A DNA stretch of 64,000 nucleotides from Chalara sp. BL73. Lineage: Eukaryota > Ascomycota > Leotiomycetes > Helotiales. The stretch is from positions 103,010 through 167,009 of the forward strand of contig CAKJVC010000117.1 in NCBI GenBank assembly GCA_918026815.1. The letters run 5' to 3'. The translations under genes and the position numbers were made by a program. Within the stretch, counting starts at the first letter, position 1; each line of letters opens with the position of its first letter. Positions 58,917-64,000 of this stretch are shown here, piece after piece. The notes under the pieces were generated by a model. That model worked only from the letters and a program-made list of their open reading frames with translations. It searched no databases and had not been told where the DNA came from.

Positions 58917-59266
58917 TGTTACGCGCATCGCTAACAGGCTTATGCCTTAGGGGCCTGAGGCTCGGTAAGCTTGGCTTACACAGAGAACCCCTGAAGTAAA
59001 GGATCACGTGATGGATCATGGATCATGCTGTGATTCACGATCCATGAATCATGCCAAAAGCAATAATCCACTTACGAAGAATCTATATAAGTAAATAGCT
59101 TTCCTTTAAATAGAAGCTTCGTGCTTAACTTAAATAGTATTTTTTATAATATATTTGTTATTGGAATTTACTTTTTATATATAATATACCTACTTTTTCT
59201 CAAACTAACACTTTTCGGATTAAAATTTTTTATTTATATTAGTTGTAAACTAATAAAACCGTAACA
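58917..59266 (+). repeat. 5' LTR of a Ty3/Gypsy element (350 bp)
   Basis: It starts TGTTAC and ends GTAACA, and is AT-shifted relative to the related LTR at 49735-50036. A TATATAAG box lies at about 59083. It includes an internal inverted repeat of GGATCATGGATCATG type (about 59018-59055). Confidence 0.8.
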
Positions 59267-62200
59267 TTTTAAACATTTAGTTTTGAAGTACTTGTATTAC
59301 GTATATTATGTCGACAACTAGTTCAACTTCGCGTATTTTCAAAAAATCTACTGATAACAAAAAAAAGCAATCTGAAATTATTCCGCAACAAATCAAACTG
59401 TTTAAAGTTTAAAAACTTAAACTTTTTAACAGCAACAAATTATACTTTAAGCAATATGTTTTGTAATACAAAATTTACATTTGTATAAATTTATTGTTTT
59501 TCGAAAGTTAAAAATAAATCGTTTTTAAACAGTGTTATACTTTACAAAAACTGTTTATAACTAAATTTTTATTTATTTAAAAAATTATTTCGTATATAAA
59601 CATAACAAAAAATAAATAAAACTAACGCTATTTTCGACGATTATAATAAGTATGTTCGACAATTTACACGCATGTTCGTTAACTTAAATAAAAAACTACG
59701 TGCAAAAAAAATATTTAATTATGCCGACAGTTTACTAGTGTTTCGAAGTATACTAAAAAGTTTAAAGTATTAGTAAAACGAGTAAATTGAAATAACAAAG
59801 TACTTTTAGCGTTATATTACAAAAAACTTAAAAATAAAGTCAAAAATAATATTGTTAAAAAAAAACTTTCAACTTTTTTGTTATAAAAAACAAAACAATT
59901 GAAATTAATACTCGCTTGTATAAAAAACGTTTAAAAAAAAAAAAAGTCAGTACTTTATAAGCTAGTACAATAAAAAAGCTTAATTTAAAAAAAATCTAAT
60001 ATTATTTATTTATAAAACTAGACGCGTTTTAAAAAAAAGCTAAAAAGTAACGGTTTATCCAAAAAAAAATGCAACAACGTAACAAAAGCTATGTTTCGAG
60101 TGTAGTTTTCCGGGCTACATAACTAGCTTTTACTGCTAAAAGCAACTTTAAAAAACAAAAAGCAACTTAACAACACAAAAAGCAACTTAACAACACAAAC
60201 AAAAAAAATACAACAAAACACTTAGCAAAGTTTTAGCAGTACTAAAAGCCAAAAAGCTAAAAATACTAAAAAAAACTAAAGCGACAACAAATTTATATAC
60301 AGTATAATACTACGTGCATTAAGTATAAAATAAAATACAGTACAGCTTAAAAAATAAGTGCTTAAATTGTTATTTCGACGAAAATAACGAATAAAAAAAA
60401 CTAGCAAAACTATAAAAGAATTTTTATTTTAAATAAATAAAGCAGCTATCGAATTAAAATCCGATAAAAATTAAAACATAAGCAAAAAGCTAAACGCACT
60501 TTTAAAATTTTTAAATTAAAATTTTTTTTTACAAAAGTTTTGTTTAAAATAAATTAAAATAACTTTAAAGCATTTTTCAAAAACTATAAAGTTAATAATA
60601 CTTTAGCAAAAGAAATTACACTTTAACAACAATTAAAAATTATTAACAACGAAATCCTTAAAAAAAACGAAGCTAAAAAAGCAAAAATAGCAAAAAAAAG
60701 CCAAAAAAACGCACTAAGTAAAAAGCAATACTCGTATTAAGTTTTGTCGACGAATTAAAAAAACAATACAGCACACTATAAATACTTACAGTACAGTATT
60801 TTTTATTAGACTGTATATTATACAAACTACTGTATATACTATTACAATACTAAGCAAGCAGAATAGTATTTTTAAAAAAAAAGCTTATTTACTTCGAAAA
60901 CGACAAAAAAATAAAGCAAAACAAAAACTATACACTTTTAAAAACGAAAAACAGTTATTCGTTAAAGTTAAGCTAAAACGTACAACTTAATAGTTATAAT
61001 AAACTTTAAAACCACAAAAATTTTGTATTACTAAATGTAATAAAATACTTCGGCATATTTACGCAAATTAAAATTAACTTGTACACTTTTACAGTAACTA
61101 ACAGCATAAACGCTTTTTACTAAAATAAATTTGTAAATATTAAAACGACTAAACTTCGAATAAACACAAATAACTATATAAAATAGTTACAATTAAATGT
61201 TACTCGAATAAAACGATATAAAATCATTTTAAAAATGCTATAAATCACAAAACATAACTTAACGATTAATTAGCAAACAAAACAGTTTGTTTTTAACCGA
61301 TGTTAATATACGGTTAAATTTAAATTATTAACAATTAAGCTAACAAAAACAAAAACAAAAAGCACAATTAAAAAACTCGACTAAAACTTAAAAAAGTTTG
61401 CGCTACTTTTAAAAAAGCTAAATTACTTAAATAAAAAATTATATACTAAAAAGTGTTTAAAAAGTATAAAAAGTTCGAAAACTTGTTTTCGAAAAAACAA
61501 AACTACAGTTTTGCCGAAACACTAACTTTAAAATTATAAAATACTTTTAGTCGAAAAAGCAGTGCTTTTTAAAAACTAATTTATTTATTATTCGAAAATA
61601 ACTTAAAAACGTTTAAAAAGTTTATTAATTTAAGTTTAAAAAAATTATTAAAAGTTAATATTACTAGCAAAAAGCTCGGTACTGTTTGTGTTTAAACTAA
61701 ATAGCACAAAAAAATTGTACGTTAACTATCGAAAATTAAACGATATAACAATTAAAAACAAATATACATTGCTACGAACAAATAAAATAAAAATTGTTTG
61801 CAAAAAGCTAAAATATTTACACAGCTAAATTTACGAAACGCGTATTATAGTATACGAATTAAAAAAATAAAAATAAAAAACAATTTTCGAAACTCGGTAC
61901 AAATATTATAAGTTTACAGCTATACTTATAAAACTTACGAATATTTTAACTACTTTTTAAAAACTAATTAACAATATTTTTATACTATTTTTAAATGTTA
62001 TATATATATGTTATTTAAATAATATTTTGATTTATTTTACAAAAAAAAATTACGAAAATAATATTAAAACAGTATTGTATGCATTATATAATATTAACAT
62101 AAAACTTAAACTATTAAAATGTAAATTTAAAGTTTAAAAGTTACGTTTTTAAAATATATAATTTCTACAAAAAAATTAAAATAAATTTAGCAAAAATTAA

Positions 62201-64000
62201 ACTTATTTTAAAATAAAGTGCTTTAACATACATTAAAAACGTACAATTATTTGTAAAATTCACTAATTTTTATCGAAAATTTATTAAAAAATATTCGGAA
62301 TTAACTATTTTATTAACTCGACTTATTCGGAAAAACGTAGTTTTAAGTAAACAGCAAAAACACAAAAAGCGTTCGACAAACTAAAACGAGCTTTTACTAC
62401 TGTTTTTATACTTTTCGTTTTCGATACAAAAAAAAATTAAAGTAAAAACAAATATATCGAATTACGCTTTAAAAACTATATTTAGTTAATTTAACGCAAA
62501 AAAAAAATAGCAATTAACAGTTTATTATTTACGAAAGTTTATATTAGCAAAACTTAACTATGAAATATACAACAAAAATTACTTGCAATTGTAAATACAT
62601 TTCGCAAATAAAAAAGTATTTAAAAAATTTAAATACTAAATACAAATATTAACAAACTATAAAAATCTTATTATTTTACTATTACAAAAAAATTAAACCG
62701 ACGCTAAGTTAAATAAACGAAAAAACTCGTTTTATACAATTTTAAAATTTTATATGTTAAAAAACAAAAATACTAAAACAAACGCGTTTAACAAAAACTA
62801 AAATACTTTTTAACAAAACATATATTTTGTATATAGTACTACAACAAAAAAAAACTTATTAGTATTTAACAGAAAAAAACTTTTATAGCAACAAAAATAA
62901 AATACTAAGTAAAAATTTTAAGTTTATTTAAATTTATAAAAAAAAATTTAATTATTAAAATTTTTAACAAATAAAAACAAAAATTTACTAAAAACAACTT
63001 AAAAATTTTTTGCTATTACAAAAAATTTATATTTTATTTATATTAAAAACGACTTTTGTAATAAAACAACATAAACTACTAGCTTATAAATATTAAAAAT
63101 CGCAAAAACAATAAATAAAATTTTTAAAAATACTATTTTTAAAAATAAAAAACTAGTTACTAAAATAATTATTAAATGCGATACGTATATTCGAAACAAA
63201 GTTTTACGTTATGCTTTTTATAAATTAATGCAATTGCCGACTACTTTAAACAAACTATAAAAATTTATTGTATAAAACTTTGTAGTAAAATTACTACTTT
63301 TTAAACAGCCGGTTTCGAAAAAATAGTATAATTTAATATTTGTTATTGTAAAAAACTACTAAATACTACTATTTAAAACTATATTTAAAAAGCAACACAA
63401 CAAAAAACTTAGCTTATACATTTTTAAAGTCGTAATTACAAATTACGAAACTTTAACAAAAATCATTTTAAATAAAAACAAGCTTTTTATATTTAAGTTT
63501 TAAACAACGTTTATTGCATTTATAAAAGTTAAAAAAAGCTGTTAACGAACTTTTATTTATAAATTAATAAACAAACAAAAAACTTAACTAAACAATAAAA
63601 GTATATTTTAAATATTATATAAACTACAAATAAAACAATTAAGTCGAGCTTTTACTACTTATACAGTTTGTATACAACAGTACAATTAACGAAACAACAA
63701 AAATATCGCCGTTTTATACTAATTATAGTTACGAGTTAAAAACATATTATAAACTAAGCAAAAATAAAACGTATTTATAATTTGCAATAATTAAAGTCGA
63801 ACAATTACAAGTACTGTATACGCAATTAGCCGAAAACATAAAATTTCTTAACTAAAAATCTACGAAATACTATAACCGTAAATATAGTAAAATACTACAT
63901 TTTAAAAAAGAAATAAAGTTTATTTTGTTAAAAAAACATTAAAACTAAAAACCAAACAACAAACTAAATTACAAAAGTTAAAACTATTTAAAATTAAACG
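59267..64000 (+). mobile_element. Ty3/Gypsy interior, destroyed, running off the window
   Basis: A gag-like start lies at 59308 (MSTTSSTSRIFKKSTDNKK...) and stops after about 34 codons. Around 61738-61980 the plus strand follows the gypsy reverse transcriptase start: KLNDITIKNKYTLLRTNKIK, where family members have YPLPR.DE. Around 63174-63480 an integrase segment is visible (KCDTYIRNKVLRYAFYKLMQ, then FIV.NFVVKLL), where KCD.C...K and WD.V.KLP are expected. Stops fill every frame. The order LTR-gag-RT-integrase fixes the orientation. The 3' LTR lies beyond 64000. Confidence 0.85.

Overview
The window looks like a repeat-rich part of a filamentous ascomycete (Pezizomycotina) genome. The support is short GT-AG introns of 40-90 bp, HET-domain and NB-ARC (NLR-like) genes, a GH55 beta-glucanase, Tad1-type LINE, MULE, pogo and Tc1/mariner elements, and long AT-rich blocks where old retrotransposons were destroyed by C-to-T (G-to-A) transitions. 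No species is claimed and no rRNA, tRNA or CRISPR was recognised.

Layout. 1-6.2 kb: degraded repeats, a ruined Zn2Cys6-type regulator (697-1668, +), a Tc1/mariner remnant (2472-3225, -) and a three-exon gene for a small cysteine-rich secreted protein carrying one in-frame TAG (4611-5444, -). 6.26-8.84 kb: a complete, undamaged MULE (MULE-1) with TIRs, a 9-bp target duplication and an intact transposase. 9.08-30.6 kb: two direct tandem copies of a ~10.75-kb unit. Each copy holds a 5'-truncated LINE, a HET-domain pseudogene with four in-frame stops and a second MULE (MULE-2) containing two nested solo LTRs. The duplication boundary cuts MULE-2, so only the second copy has its 3' end. 31.3-42.9 kb: a third, strongly mutated MULE-2 relative (MULE-3) lies tail to tail with MULE-2 and is split by a complete but destroyed Ty1/Copia element (31800-40026, 207-bp LTRs, TSD GAAAT).

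43.05-47.75 kb: a multi-exon secreted GH55 (double pectate_lyase_3) gene with a cysteine-rich, hydrophobic C-terminal extension. 48.6-49.2 kb: pogo-like transposase remnant. 49.7-50.0 kb: well-preserved orphan gypsy-type LTR. 50.1-53.8 kb: an intact NLR-like gene (HeLo-like N-terminus, NB-ARC, TPR-like repeats). 54-58.9 kb: mostly non-coding, with a solo LTR and an orphan exon. 58.9-64 kb: a destroyed Ty3/Gypsy element running off the window.

The genes do not form a pathway. The shared theme is accessory, possibly self/non-self or antagonism-related genes (HET, NLR, GH55 with extension, cysteine-rich secreted protein) embedded in repeats. The most notable observation is the context of the mutations in the AT-rich blocks. 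C-to-T changes hit C preceded by a pyrimidine (TpC, CpC), while ApC, GpC and most CpG survive, which differs from the CpA preference of classical RIP. A practical caution: several frame breaks lie in homopolymer runs and may be sequencing errors.
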